Positions 33,851-42,648 are shown, numbered from the stretch's first letter. The stretch: DNA of 64,000 bases from an uncultured Eubacteriales bacterium (GCA_902799045.1 CADBZH010000010.1:219225-283224); one strand, 5' to 3'. The notes: generated by a model not told the origin, from the sequence alone. Numbers and translations: made by a program.

Positions 33851-34413
33851 CGCTTCTCCCTCCCTGTCCGGGAATGGGCGACGCCCAGCAGCCCGCAGGC
33901 CAGGATCACCGGTATGGCGCTGACCCGGCCAAGCGCCACGGCGGCGAAGGCGAGGACCATCACGGCGATCTCAAACCAGCGCTTTTTGCACTGCCGGAAC
34001 AGAGTCCACAGAGCCTTCAGGATCAGCGCCAGAACCCCGGCGCGGATGCCCCAGAAGGCATACCGCACCGCCCGGACGCTCCGAAACGCCTGTAATAGGT
34101 AAGACACGCCCAATATGATCAGAAAGGATGGCAGCACCATGCCCAGCGTGGCACAGGCCGCGCCGCCCACGCCCGCCACCTTGCCGCCGACGAACGTGGC
34201 GGCGTTGATGGCGATGGGGCCGGGGGTGGATTCCGCGATGGCCACCACGTCCAGAAGCTCCCCCTCGCTGATCCAGCGTTTGTTCTCCCCCGCCTCCCTC
34301 TGGATCAGCGGGATCATGGCGTAACCACCGCCAAAGGTGAACAGGCCGATCTTCCCGAAGGTCATAAAGAGCTCCAGACAAATCCCCCGCTTCTTGCGCC
34401 CGTCCTTTTCCAT
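33847..34413 (-). CDS. Chromate transporter family protein, first half-size subunit
   Basis: This is a 188-residue CHR half-transporter with FGKIGLFTFGGGYAMIPLIQ and AESTPGPIAINAATFVG. The ATG at 34413 (MEKDGRKKRG) has AAGGCGGAGC upstream; the in-frame codon at 34443 overlaps the end of the preceding gene and is rejected. The stop overlaps the start of the second subunit by 4 bases, which suggests translational coupling and a 1:1 heterodimer. Confidence 0.9.
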   Translation of the reverse strand: MEKDGRKKRGICLELFMTFGKIGLFTFGGGYAMIPLIQREAGENKRWISEGELLDVVAIAESTPGPIAINAATFVGGKVAGVGGAACATLGMVLPSFLIILGVSYLLQAFRSVRAVRYAFWGIRAGVLALILKALWTLFRQCKKRWFEIAVMVLAFAAVALGRVSAIPVILACGLLGVAHSRTGREKR

Positions 34414-34439
34414 GCTCCGCCTTCTCCCCCCCGCGAACT

Positions 34440-34820
34440 TCATTCCCCATGCCGGGCGAGGTAGGCCCGCTTCTGTCGCTCGTCCTCCGCCTCCAGGGAC
34501 CCGGCGTTGTGGATGCCGCCCAGGAATTCGATGTGATGCCGGAACTCGTGGCGCAGGATGCCGCGCAGGATCCCGCGGGCCTCCGCCTCGTCCGCGTGGG
34601 GATAGAGGCGGTCGAAGGAGCCCTTGAACATCACGATCTGCCGCACGCCGTAGCAGACCTGATACTGCCCCAGCGTGTACAGGTCGTCCCCCCGCGCGTA
34701 ATCCGGGATCACCAGCGCCTCGGACAGGATCACCCCGCCGGTGAGCTCCCGGAAGAACGCCTCCGGCAGCTCGTCCAGCAGGTCCGAGACGATCGCCCTG
34801 TAGGTTTCCGTGCTGATCAT
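34440..34820 (-). CDS. Small zincin-like metallopeptidase-fold protein
   Basis: This is a 126-residue protein with the zinc motif HEFRHH (HExxH) followed by IEFLGGIHNAGSLE. Size and motif position resemble the small cytoplasmic zincin-1 family (PF06262-like), but similarity outside the motif is not evident to me. It lies 28 bases after the M20 gene and 26 bases before the chromate transporter pair. Proteolytic activity is an inference. Confidence 0.65.
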   Translation of the reverse strand: MISTETYRAIVSDLLDELPEAFFRELTGGVILSEALVIPDYARGDDLYTLGQYQVCYGVRQIVMFKGSFDRLYPHADEAEARGILRGILRHEFRHHIEFLGGIHNAGSLEAEDERQKRAYLARHGE

Positions 34821-34848
34821 GGCCGCGCCTCCCGTCTGTCCGGTCCCG

Positions 34849-35979
34849 TCATTCCGCGTCTGCGAGGGCCAGGAAAACCGCCACCGCGGTTTTCAATATC
34901 CGGTCGTTGAAGTCATAGCCGGACGTGTGCAGCGCGGGATAGCCCTCCCCGTTGCCGATGTAGAACATCGCGCCGGGGCACTTCTTCAGGTAATGGCCGA
35001 AGTCCTCCGACGCCCGCCACATATCTCGCATCCCGAGGGCGGGCAATCCCAGCCCGGCGGCCTTCCGGAGCACGCGGTCCAGGGCCGCGTCGTGATTCCT
35101 CGTCTCCGGGAAGCCGTCCTGAATTTCATGCTCCGCCCGAAGGCCGTCCCGCGCGGCCAGTTCCGCCGCCCTTTGAAGGAGCGCCGCCTCCATGGCCTTC
35201 ATGAACGACTCCCGCTCCGCCCGAAGCGTCACGCTGAGGGCTCCTTCCCCGGCGGAGATGCCGAAATCCCCCGTGCCGCATCGCATGCCCACCACCGTGC
35301 ACAGCGCCATGCCCTCGTGGGGCGCTTCCGGCAGGCCTTGCGCCGCCAGCGCCAGCTCCGCGAGGGCCGCGGACGGGTTGCGGCCCTGCTCCGGGGCGCT
35401 GGCGTGGGACGGCCTTCCGCGCAGGCGGATCGTCAGGCCCTCCGAGGCCGGCTGGGTCAGCCCCCTCCGATAGACGAGGCTGCCTTCCGGGTAGCCGCTG
35501 AGGTTGTGGAAGGCGTAGATTTCCGCGATCCCCGCCTCCCCGATCAGCTCCGCGCAGCGCGCGGCCCCCCGGCCGATCTCCTCCGCGGGCTGGAAGATCA
35601 GGTAGACGGCGCGGTCGGCCGCCCTGCGATCCAGCTCCAGCGCCAGGCCGCAGAGCGCGGCCATGTGCCCGTCGTGGCCGCACTTGTGGGAAACGCCGCC
35701 GCGAATGGAACCGTATGGCAGGGAAATGCCCTCGTCCATCGGCAGCGCGTCCATGTCCGCCCGAAAGGCGATCGGGGCCGCCGCCGCTTCCCCGGCAGGG
35801 CGCTTCACCGCAAAGAACCAGCCCTCCCTGTCCACCAGCTCAAGCGCCGTGTTTTCCCGCAGGAAGCCCTTCAGGATCTCGATCGTTCCGCCCTCCCGCA
35901 GGGACAGGTCCGGATGCCGGTGAAGCCGGTGTCTCAGGCCTGTGATTTTTTCCAGGTTCTCCCGGCTGATGGGTTCCAT
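34849..35979 (-). CDS. M20 family amidohydrolase/peptidase
   Basis: This is a cytoplasmic zinc amidohydrolase of 376 residues of the hippurate hydrolase/N-acyl amino acid amidohydrolase group. It shows FRADMDALPM, SHKCGHDGHMAAL, and FQPAEEIGRGA with the catalytic Glu, and HTSGYDFND near the end. The ATG at 35979 is taken; a GTG at 35991 overlaps the stop of the acetyltransferase and part of the ribosome site. Coupling with the upstream GNAT gene suggests acyl removal and acyl addition in one operon; the shared substrate is unknown. Confidence 0.88.
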   Translation of the reverse strand: MEPISRENLEKITGLRHRLHRHPDLSLREGGTIEILKGFLRENTALELVDREGWFFAVKRPAGEAAAAPIAFRADMDALPMDEGISLPYGSIRGGVSHKCGHDGHMAALCGLALELDRRAADRAVYLIFQPAEEIGRGAARCAELIGEAGIAEIYAFHNLSGYPEGSLVYRRGLTQPASEGLTIRLRGRPSHASAPEQGRNPSAALAELALAAQGLPEAPHEGMALCTVVGMRCGTGDFGISAGEGALSVTLRAERESFMKAMEAALLQRAAELAARDGLRAEHEIQDGFPETRNHDAALDRVLRKAAGLGLPALGMRDMWRASEDFGHYLKKCPGAMFYIGNGEGYPALHTSGYDFNDRILKTAVAVFLALADAE

Positions 35980-35987
35980 GCTCCGCT

Positions 35988-36494
35988 TCACTCCTCCCCG
36001 GAATCGCCGGGCGCGGCCTTTGGGTCCGGCGCTTCCGGCAGCTCCATCTCGCTCCCGGCCGGGACAAACCCATATTTCAGATAGAGCGGCCTGCCCATCC
36101 GCGTGGCCTCCAGCCCGATCGCCGTGACGCCCCGCGCCCTCGCGTCCGCGACCAGCCGCTCGAGCATGCCCGTGGCGACGCCCGTGCGCCGGTGATCAGG
36201 CCGGGTGTACATGTTCATGATGTAGGCCTTCTCGCCGCTCGGGTTGTGCCAGGTCGGCATCACCCGGTAATAGCTGATCCCCCCGGTGCCGACCACCTCG
36301 CCCCTGTCCAGCGCCAGATAGGCGGTGTGCCTGCCGCTCGCCAGCGCTTCGCGGTAATAGCGCCGGGATTCGGCCTCCACGGCGCGCATGTCCGCGCCGG
36401 CCTCCAGCTCGTTCGCGGCGCGCAGCACCTCCACGCGGGTGCACACCAGCCGGTCGAGGTCGTCCAGACCGGCCCTTCGATATTCGACGCTCAT
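35988..36494 (-). CDS. GNAT family N-acetyltransferase
   Basis: This is a 168-residue acetyl-CoA-dependent acetyltransferase. The GNAT core shows VVGTGGISYYRV, YIMNMYTRPDHRRTGVATGML with the acetyl-CoA loop, and GLEATRMGRPLYLKYGF. The ATG at 36494 overlaps the stop of the methyltransferase-STAS gene by 4 bases (ATGA), which indicates translational coupling. The acceptor molecule is unknown. Confidence 0.9.
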   Translation of the reverse strand: MSVEYRRAGLDDLDRLVCTRVEVLRAANELEAGADMRAVEAESRRYYREALASGRHTAYLALDRGEVVGTGGISYYRVMPTWHNPSGEKAYIMNMYTRPDHRRTGVATGMLERLVADARARGVTAIGLEATRMGRPLYLKYGFVPAGSEMELPEAPDPKAAPGDSGEE

Positions 36495-37753
36495 GCCTTC
36501 CTCTCCACCGCGAAGATCTCCGCAAAGCCGGTGGTCTCCAGGATCTCCCACACGGCGTCGCTGACCCCCGTCAGCCGGACCTTCGCGCCGCCCAGGCCCT
36601 TCTGCATGATCAGCAGTACGCGCAGGCCCGCGGAGGAGATGTATTGCAGCGCGGAGCAGTCGACCTCGGCCGCGGCCAAGGGCTTCTCGCCCTGCTCCGC
36701 CTCCCACGCCTTCAGAAGCTCCGGCGCGGTGACCGTGTCCACCCGGCCCCCCAAGCGCGCCCGGAAGGTGCCGTCCTCCACCCGGAAGTCCATGGTGAAG
36801 GCCCCGTCCGGCCGGGCTTCGGTCCGTCCCCGCCACTGATCGTCCGGCGTAATCACCCAGTAGTGGCAGCCGCGCATCGCGGCCCTGAACGCCTCGATCT
36901 GCGCCTCCGTCAGCTTGCGATATGCGGCCAGCTCCGGCACGTGCTCCGCCAGGTTGACACGCCGCGCCTTCAGGCCGTGCGCCGAAAGCAGCGCCGTCAC
37001 CCGCGCCACGGAGGCGGGCACGTCCGCGGGATTCACGATGAACGCGTTGATCAGGCTGCCCGCGTCCGACTGGCCCGCGGCGGCGTCCCTGGACGCCATC
37101 AGCTTTTGCTGCGCGCCCTCGCCCAGCACGGCCCGGAAGGTCAGCGCGAATTGCAGGATGTACTCCGGGTCGGGCGTGATCCAGCAGCCCCCGCGGCCCT
37201 CCAGAAGGCTTCGCACGTTCGAGAGCACGGCGTCGACCTCGCTGTCGGTGAAGTACATCATCATGCCCTCGGTGGTCAGGCAGATGGGCTCGCGCACGCC
37301 CTCCAGCGCCGCCGCCAGGGAATCGGGGTTGGTGGCGTCCACGGCCTCAAAGCGCATCCTCTCCGGATGGTCGGCAAGGGCCAGGAGCGCCGGCCCCGCC
37401 TCGCCCGCCACGATGGGCAGATCCAGGCCGATGAACCGCAGGCCCTTTTCGGTCAGGTGCAGCGCCTTCGGCGTGTAGCCGCAGGGCAGGTCCACGTTGA
37501 CCCGACAGCCGGACGCCTCGATCAGCGCGCACATCGCGCGATACTTGGCCTCCACCACCAGCTCGTTGCCCAGCAGCGTCCCGTCGTCCCGCATGCCGGA
37601 AGCCTCCGCGGCGCCGTCCAGCCCCAGCCGGCGCACGATGGCGTCCGCGTCCGGGATGCCCGACCGCGCCATCAGACAGACCGATGTCTTCGCCGTCATG
37701 AAGACGGGGTTCGTCCGCGCCCACGCGCTGATATCGACGGTATGCTTCTCCAT
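36491..37753 (-). CDS. LCM-type methyltransferase fused to a STAS domain
   Basis: This is a 420-residue two-domain protein. Residues about 5-295 match the leucine carboxyl methyltransferase/Ppm1-like class I fold: VNVDLPCGYTPKALHL for the SAM site, FIGLDLP, then TTEGMMMYFTDSEV. Residues about 320-418 form a STAS domain like an anti-anti-sigma factor, with LGGRVDTVTAPEL and the phosphorylatable Ser in QYISSAGLRVLL. I know of no established function for this pairing. GGGGAGAG precedes the ATG. It heads a six-gene operon, and its promoter overlaps that of the divergent binding-protein gene. Confidence 0.85.
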   Translation of the reverse strand: MEKHTVDISAWARTNPVFMTAKTSVCLMARSGIPDADAIVRRLGLDGAAEASGMRDDGTLLGNELVVEAKYRAMCALIEASGCRVNVDLPCGYTPKALHLTEKGLRFIGLDLPIVAGEAGPALLALADHPERMRFEAVDATNPDSLAAALEGVREPICLTTEGMMMYFTDSEVDAVLSNVRSLLEGRGGCWITPDPEYILQFALTFRAVLGEGAQQKLMASRDAAAGQSDAGSLINAFIVNPADVPASVARVTALLSAHGLKARRVNLAEHVPELAAYRKLTEAQIEAFRAAMRGCHYWVITPDDQWRGRTEARPDGAFTMDFRVEDGTFRARLGGRVDTVTAPELLKAWEAEQGEKPLAAAEVDCSALQYISSAGLRVLLIMQKGLGGAKVRLTGVSDAVWEILETTGFAEIFAVERKA

Positions 37754-37776
37754 GCTTCATCTCTCCCCGGCAGCGC

Positions 37777-37829
37777 TTGCAAAGGCCTGCCTTTTTCTGT
37801 ATAATACATGATGTATGAACCCCTGTCAA
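37777..37829. promoter_or_regulatory. Overlapping divergent promoters
   Basis: The rightward promoter is TTGCAA (37777-37782), 17 bases, TATAAT (37800-37805). The leftward promoter is TTGACA (37824-37829), 17 bases, TATTAT (37801-37806). The two -10 boxes share five base pairs, so both cannot be occupied at once. Confidence 0.7.
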
Positions 37830-37875
37830 CCGGGCCGGTCCCCGGCAACGACAAACGAGCGAGGAGGGATGCCCG

Positions 37876-38970
37876 ATGTGGAAGCATGGAAAGAAGGCGC
37901 GCCTTTGGCTGGCCCTGCTGGCCGCGGCGCTCCTCCTCACGGCCTGCGCGGGCTCCTCCTTCGCGACGGGTTCGGAGGAAGCCCCGTCCGCGGAAGGGGC
38001 GCTGGACGCGTCCAGCGATTCCGTGCGCAGCGCGGTGAACTTCGACCACGAGCTGGACGCCTACGCCCCCAGGAAGGACCGCTACAACTTCTATTTCACC
38101 TACAAGACGGTGCATCCCTGGTGGGACGCCGTGGCCCTTGGCATGGAGGAGGCCCAGCGGCAGTACCTGGAGAAGGGCGTCACCATCACCTATGAATACA
38201 TGGCGCCGGACACCGCCTCCGCCGAGGACCAGACCGAAAGGCTCCTCGCGGCCGCCGAAGAGGACTACGACGTCATCGGCGTGGACGTGGCGGACGAGGC
38301 GCTGATCTCGCCGCTGCTGGACGAGCTGGTGGATTCCGGCAAAAAGGTGATGACCTTTTCCAGCTCCGACGCCGCGGAGGGCTGCAAGCGGCTGGCCTAC
38401 GTCGGCAACACCCACAACTACCAGGACGGCGCAGACCTGACGGAGGCGCTGTGCGAAAAGCTGGGCTACCGGGGAAAGGTCGCGATCCTGGTGGGCAGCG
38501 TCGGCGCGCCCTGCCACGAGGACCGGGCCCGCGGCGCGCGGGACACCATCGCCAGGTATCCGGATATACAGATCGTCGCCACCGAATACGACATGGATTC
38601 GGTGGACCTGGCCTATGAGCTCACCCAAAAGATCCTGAGCGACTGCCCGGATCTGGACGGCATCGTCTGCTGCAACATGAGCAACCCCGTCGGCGCGGCC
38701 CGGGCCATCACCGAGGCGCACAGCCACGCCGTCATCGTCGGCATGGATCACGACGAGGAGGCGCTGCGCTACCTGAACGAGGGCGTCATCTACTGCCTGG
38801 GCGTGCAGGACTGCTATTCCATCGGCTTTGACACGATCCAGATCGCCGTCAAGCTGGCGGACGGCAACCTGGCCGGCGAACTGTTCCCCGAGAAAACCGA
38901 CGAGATCACGACGGTCATCTATCAAAACGACGCGGCTTTGATGCTCGAGCTGTTGTATGGTGAAATGTAA
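37876..38970 (+). CDS. Sugar-binding lipoprotein (periplasmic binding protein type 1)
   Basis: This is a 364-residue membrane-anchored solute-binding protein. The lipobox is LLTACAG, followed by a low-complexity linker. The RbsB-like fold shows YNFYFTYKTVHPWWDAVALGMEEA, VIGVDVADEALISPLL, VAILVGSVGAPCHEDRARGA and IVGMDHDEEALRYL. No ABC transporter subunits adjoin it. Its stop codon overlaps the start of the GGDEF gene (TAATG), so it probably acts as the ligand sensor for that membrane enzyme instead of as a transporter part; this is inference. Confidence 0.88.
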   Translation: MWKHGKKARLWLALLAAALLLTACAGSSFATGSEEAPSAEGALDASSDSVRSAVNFDHELDAYAPRKDRYNFYFTYKTVHPWWDAVALGMEEAQRQYLEKGVTITYEYMAPDTASAEDQTERLLAAAEEDYDVIGVDVADEALISPLLDELVDSGKKVMTFSSSDAAEGCKRLAYVGNTHNYQDGADLTEALCEKLGYRGKVAILVGSVGAPCHEDRARGARDTIARYPDIQIVATEYDMDSVDLAYELTQKILSDCPDLDGIVCCNMSNPVGAARAITEAHSHAVIVGMDHDEEALRYLNEGVIYCLGVQDCYSIGFDTIQIAVKLADGNLAGELFPEKTDEITTVIYQNDAALMLELLYGEM

Positions 38971-40472
38971 TGGCACACAAGAAGATCACGCACAGGACGT
39001 TTGTCCTGACGACCGTCATCGGCAGCCTGCTGATCATGGCCGCGGTCGTCGCCAACTCGTTTTGGACCTCCCAGCAGACCGCCGTCGCCACGGACGAAGC
39101 CGTCTTGGCGGTCAGCTCCTTTTACCTCGAGGCCATGGCCGACCGCGGCGCGAAGGCCATCAGCAACCTGATCAACAGCAGCTTCAACCAGATGGAAAAG
39201 GCCACCGCTTTTATCGACGAGGCGCAGGTCGATTCCCGGGAGGCGCTGCGCGAAACGATCGGGAAGGTCGAATCGCTGCTGGGGCTGAACCGGTTCGCGC
39301 TGGTGGATGAGGACAACATCGTCTACACCCGCTACACCACCTATACCGGCGGAAGCCGCCACGCCTTCCTGTCCGGGTCGGAGCTCACCGGCCCCACCAT
39401 CAGCACCGTCTCCCTCTACGGCTCCTCCAAGCAGCTGTGCCTGACCTTCCCCACGCCCGGCCTCTCCATCCTGGGCAGGCCCTTCAAGGCCTGCTTTGTG
39501 CAGATGAACATCGACGACATCGTCGACCTGCTGGCGTTCGACGACCAGGGCAGGACCCACTTCGCGCTGTATTCCAAGAACGGCGGCAACCTGTCCGGCA
39601 CGGAGCTGGGACCGATGATCGCCGGCCACAACCTGTTTGACGCGATACGGGGATACGTGCCGGAGGACGTGTGGCGGGAAAACCGCAGTAACTTTGAAAG
39701 CGAGGCGGAGGGCAGCTTCAGCTTCAACTCCGGCGATACGGAGGAGACGCTGTGCTACGTCCCGATCCCGGGCACGGATTGGGAGATGGCCGTGCTGATC
39801 CGCGAGAGCATCATTCAGGACCAGATCCGCGATATCAGCGAAAAGACCCTCGCAAACAGCCGGAACCAGATCCTCTTCACGTCGGCGGCGGTGCTGCTGC
39901 TGGCCGCCGTCCTCCTGTTCCAGTACCGCAAGCTCTCCAGCGACAAGCTGGAGGCCGAAAAGGAAACCAGCCGCGCCTTCCACACCATGGCGAACACCGA
40001 TTCGCTGACCAACATCCGCAACAAGCACGCCTATGCCGAGCACGAGGCGGCGATCAACCAGCAGATCCAGGCCGGCGCGCTGGAGAAGCTGGCGGTGGTG
40101 GTCGGCGATATCAACGGTCTCAAGTACGTCAACGACACGCAGGGCCACGCCGCCGGTGACCAGCTGATCAAGGAGGCCAGCGCAATGATCTGCAAGGCCT
40201 TCTCCCACGGCGCGGTGTTCAGGATTGGCGGCGACGAATTCGTCGTGCTGCTGCAGGGCGAGGGCTTCGATACGATGGACGAGGTGATTCGCGCGCTGAA
40301 CCGCCAGGTCGAGGCCAACATCCGCGAAGGCGCGGTGGTCGTCTCAATCGGCTACGCGGTTCTCACGCCGGAGGATCGCCAGCTCCGCGACGTGTTCGAG
40401 CGGGCGGACAACATGATGTACGAGCGCAAGAAAGCGCTGAAGGCCATGGGGGCGAAGACCCGCGGCCTGTGA
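38970..40472 (+). CDS. Membrane diguanylate cyclase (dCache-like sensor plus GGDEF)
   Basis: This makes cyclic di-GMP from GTP. The 500 residues form a first helix (about 12-32), an extracytoplasmic sensor (about 33-298, dCache-like with GTDWEMAVLIRES at its end), a second helix (ILFTSAAVLLLAAVLLFQY), and a GGDEF domain (about 340-495) with intact FRIGGDEFVVLL and DSLTNIRNK. No RxxD inhibitory site is seen five residues before GGDEF. Translation is coupled to the binding protein by the TAATG overlap, so a sugar-responsive c-di-GMP signal is likely. Confidence 0.92.
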   Translation: MAHKKITHRTFVLTTVIGSLLIMAAVVANSFWTSQQTAVATDEAVLAVSSFYLEAMADRGAKAISNLINSSFNQMEKATAFIDEAQVDSREALRETIGKVESLLGLNRFALVDEDNIVYTRYTTYTGGSRHAFLSGSELTGPTISTVSLYGSSKQLCLTFPTPGLSILGRPFKACFVQMNIDDIVDLLAFDDQGRTHFALYSKNGGNLSGTELGPMIAGHNLFDAIRGYVPEDVWRENRSNFESEAEGSFSFNSGDTEETLCYVPIPGTDWEMAVLIRESIIQDQIRDISEKTLANSRNQILFTSAAVLLLAAVLLFQYRKLSSDKLEAEKETSRAFHTMANTDSLTNIRNKHAYAEHEAAINQQIQAGALEKLAVVVGDINGLKYVNDTQGHAAGDQLIKEASAMICKAFSHGAVFRIGGDEFVVLLQGEGFDTMDEVIRALNRQVEANIREGAVVVSIGYAVLTPEDRQLRDVFERADNMMYERKKALKAMGAKTRGL

Positions 40473-40488
40473 AGGCCCTCGCGCGCCA

Positions 40489-41412
40489 TCAGCCCTTCTC
40501 CCACGCCGCTTCCATCGCGCGGATGGTCTCGTACAGCCGCCGGTTGACGGGCACGTCCAGGCCGTGCTTTTCCGCCAGTCGGCACACCGTGCCGGAGAAC
40601 AGCTCCACCTCGCTTCTGCGATGGGCCAGGCCGTCCTGGCGCATGGAGGGCATGCCGTCGGGCGTCAGCGTGTCGATCAAATCCACGTAGTCCTTCAGGT
40701 CCGCCTCCGTGACGGGCACGCCCTCGAAAGCGGACAGGGCGATCACCTCGCGCATGGCGGCGATCATCTGCTCCCGCGCCTCGCCGGGCGCCTGCACCGT
40801 GCCGTAATTGCCCTCGCGCACCATCACCACCTGGTTCACGCCCACGTTCAGCATGAACTTGCTCCACATCCGGTGCAGGATGTCCGCCTCCACCGTGTGG
40901 GGCACCTTGGCGCGCCGCAGGACCGCCGTCAGCGCGTCCAGCCCGTCCCGGGGCCGGTCGTCCGGCAAGCCCACGCACAGCTGTCCCGGCCTGGAATAGG
41001 AAAGCGTCCGCTCCTGCCGCGTGGCGTCCATGCCCTGGGCGACGCAATACACCACCCTGTCGCGGCCGAAGCGCCGCTCCAGCAGCCCCTCGCTGGTGAT
41101 GCCGTTCAACAGCGACAGCACCACGGTGTCCGGGCCGACATAGCCGGCGGCGTCCTCCATGGCCCCCTCCAGCGCCGTGGCCTTCACGGCGAAGAGCACC
41201 AGGTCCGCGGGCGCGTCCGTCGCCCCGGCGGGGAGGTACCGGAAGCGCCGGCGCTCGCCGTTGATTAAGATGGGCTCCCCGGCGTAGCGCCTTGATCGCG
41301 CCTCGTCCACGATGAACCCCACGGACAGCGCGGCGTCCCTGTCCAGCAGGTCGCCGAACAGCAGCCCCAGCGCGCCCATGCCGATGACAGCGACGTTTTC
41401 GATCCTCTTCAT
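40489..41412 (-). CDS. panE: 2-dehydropantoate 2-reductase family protein
   Basis: This is a ketopantoate reductase of 307 residues, which would supply pantoate for coenzyme A. The NADP site is VAVIGMGALGLLFG. The family motifs LVLFAVKATALEGAM and SLLNGITSEGLLERRFG, then KFMLNVGVNQV with the catalytic Lys region, are clear. The ATG at 41412 has AAGGCGGGA upstream. It follows the binding-protein gene by 61 bases. Many PanE homologues act on other 2-keto acids, so the symbol is tentative. Confidence 0.82.
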   Translation of the reverse strand: MKRIENVAVIGMGALGLLFGDLLDRDAALSVGFIVDEARSRRYAGEPILINGERRRFRYLPAGATDAPADLVLFAVKATALEGAMEDAAGYVGPDTVVLSLLNGITSEGLLERRFGRDRVVYCVAQGMDATRQERTLSYSRPGQLCVGLPDDRPRDGLDALTAVLRRAKVPHTVEADILHRMWSKFMLNVGVNQVVMVREGNYGTVQAPGEAREQMIAAMREVIALSAFEGVPVTEADLKDYVDLIDTLTPDGMPSMRQDGLAHRRSEVELFSGTVCRLAEKHGLDVPVNRRLYETIRAMEAAWEKG

Positions 41413-41473
41413 GTGCCTGTCCCGCCTTTCCAGCGTTTCTTCAAGCGCGTCGTTCCCCATCGCAAAGGGCGCG

Positions 41474-42319
41474 TTACTCGCCCAGCAGGGGGGAATCCGC
41501 CCGGACGGCGTAGAGGAGCTCGCTCGTGAGGTAGGGCTCCGTCACGAGGGTGCCCTCGGGCTGATCCTCGGTGTCCGCCTTTTCCCAGTTGTCAAAGTTG
41601 CCCGCCTCAGACCAGAACACGATGTCCGAGGCGTTTGTCGCCAGCGAGATGGCGCGCGCGCCGGTATCCACGGACACGAATTCGACGTTCATGCCCAGCC
41701 GCCCGGCCACCTCGGTCACCAGCGCGGTGTTGAAGCCGATGGGCTCCCCAGCGTCGGAGAAGTAATCCATCGGGGGGCGGTCGCCGGTCAGCGCCACCCG
41801 CAGCGTCCCGGCGCCCTCGAACGAACCCGGCGTCACCGCCTCCGGCTCATTGCCCGCGATGACATCGTCGATGTACTTCGCCTTCAGAGCGTCCATCGTT
41901 CCGTCGGCCTTCAAATCCGCGATGGCCTGGGAAACCCGGTCGCACAGTTCGGCGTCCTCCTCGCGCAGCAGCATGGAGAAGCCCAGCTCATATTCCAGCG
42001 CGTCCGGATGCTTCAGCTGCGCGAGATCCTTCGACCGCGAAAGCAGATAGCCGAGCATGTAGCCGTCGATGTTGATCGCCGCGATGCCGCCGCTCTCCAG
42101 CGCCGAGATCATGCTGTTGTAGTTGTCGAAATACCGGAACCCCGAAAACAGCGAGAGCTCGACCAGGCCGTCCTCGACCTTGGCGTTCAGCTCCTCCTCG
42201 CTGATGCCCAGCTTGGTCAGCTTTCCAAGCGGCTGCTTTTCCGCCTGCTCCGCGACGCCGACGCCCAGCGCGCCGAGGCACAGAAGCAGGATCAGTGCCC
42301 ATGCCGTCATTTTCTTCAT
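41474..42319 (-). CDS. Exported binding protein with permuted SBP family 3 lobes
   Basis: This is a 281-residue protein with a signal peptide (MKKMTAWALILLLCLGALGVGVAEQ). Residues about 40-145 look like the second lobe of a family 3 solute-binding protein (SALESGGIAAINIDGYML, ISQAIADLKADGTMDALKAKY-like), while residues about 165-275 look like a first lobe (TLRVALTGDRPPMDYF, EPIGFNTALVTEVAGRLGMNVEF). The order is therefore reversed compared with normal proteins, or two repeats have each lost half. No transporter subunits adjoin. GGAGGAGGGATATC precedes the ATG. It may sense a polar amino-acid-like ligand. Confidence 0.78.
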   Translation of the reverse strand: MKKMTAWALILLLCLGALGVGVAEQAEKQPLGKLTKLGISEEELNAKVEDGLVELSLFSGFRYFDNYNSMISALESGGIAAINIDGYMLGYLLSRSKDLAQLKHPDALEYELGFSMLLREEDAELCDRVSQAIADLKADGTMDALKAKYIDDVIAGNEPEAVTPGSFEGAGTLRVALTGDRPPMDYFSDAGEPIGFNTALVTEVAGRLGMNVEFVSVDTGARAISLATNASDIVFWSEAGNFDNWEKADTEDQPEGTLVTEPYLTSELLYAVRADSPLLGE

Positions 42320-42348
42320 GATATCCCTCCTCCGGATTTGCCGCCTGT

Positions 42349-42377
42349 ATTCTACCATAAATCGGCGGGCATTTCAA
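42349..42377 (-). promoter_or_regulatory. Promoter of the permuted binding protein-panE operon
   Basis: On the minus strand TTGAAA (42372-42377) and TAGAAT (42349-42354, with TGG before it) are 17 bases apart. Confidence 0.6.
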
Positions 42378-42421
42378 CATTCCCTCCGGCAGGGGGCGCG
42401 TCATTGACCGCCATGCGCGGT

Positions 42422-42499
42422 CGCAATGACGTGGTATCCCTGCGATACGCTGTACGTCATTGCGGGGAGGGACATGCAATGTCCTGACGTAGCAATCCG
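42422..42499. repeat. Inverted repeat of the CGGATTGCCACGTC family, copy 2
   Basis: CGCAATGACGTGG...GTACGTCATTGCGGGG and the following GACGTAGCAATCCGGTCCTTGCC match the modules at 10261-10361 in a rearranged order. It lies between divergent promoters, and no gene is seen in it. Confidence 0.6.
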
Positions 42500-42619
42500 G
42501 TCCTTGCCTTTCCCGATGAGGAAGCCTTTTGTTTCCGTGAAGCGCCTTTCGTTTTTGGGCGGGCGGCGAAACGCCGCCCCTTTCATCCATGATTCGTCAT
42601 TCGAGCGTCCCCCGGATGA

Positions 42620-42648
42620 TTGACATCGCCTCCGGAAGGAACTATAAT
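42620..42648 (+). promoter_or_regulatory. Consensus promoter of the tyrosine phosphatase gene
   Basis: TTGACA (42620-42625) and TATAAT (42643-42648) match consensus exactly with a 17-base spacer, 58 bases before the start at 42706. Confidence 0.85.
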
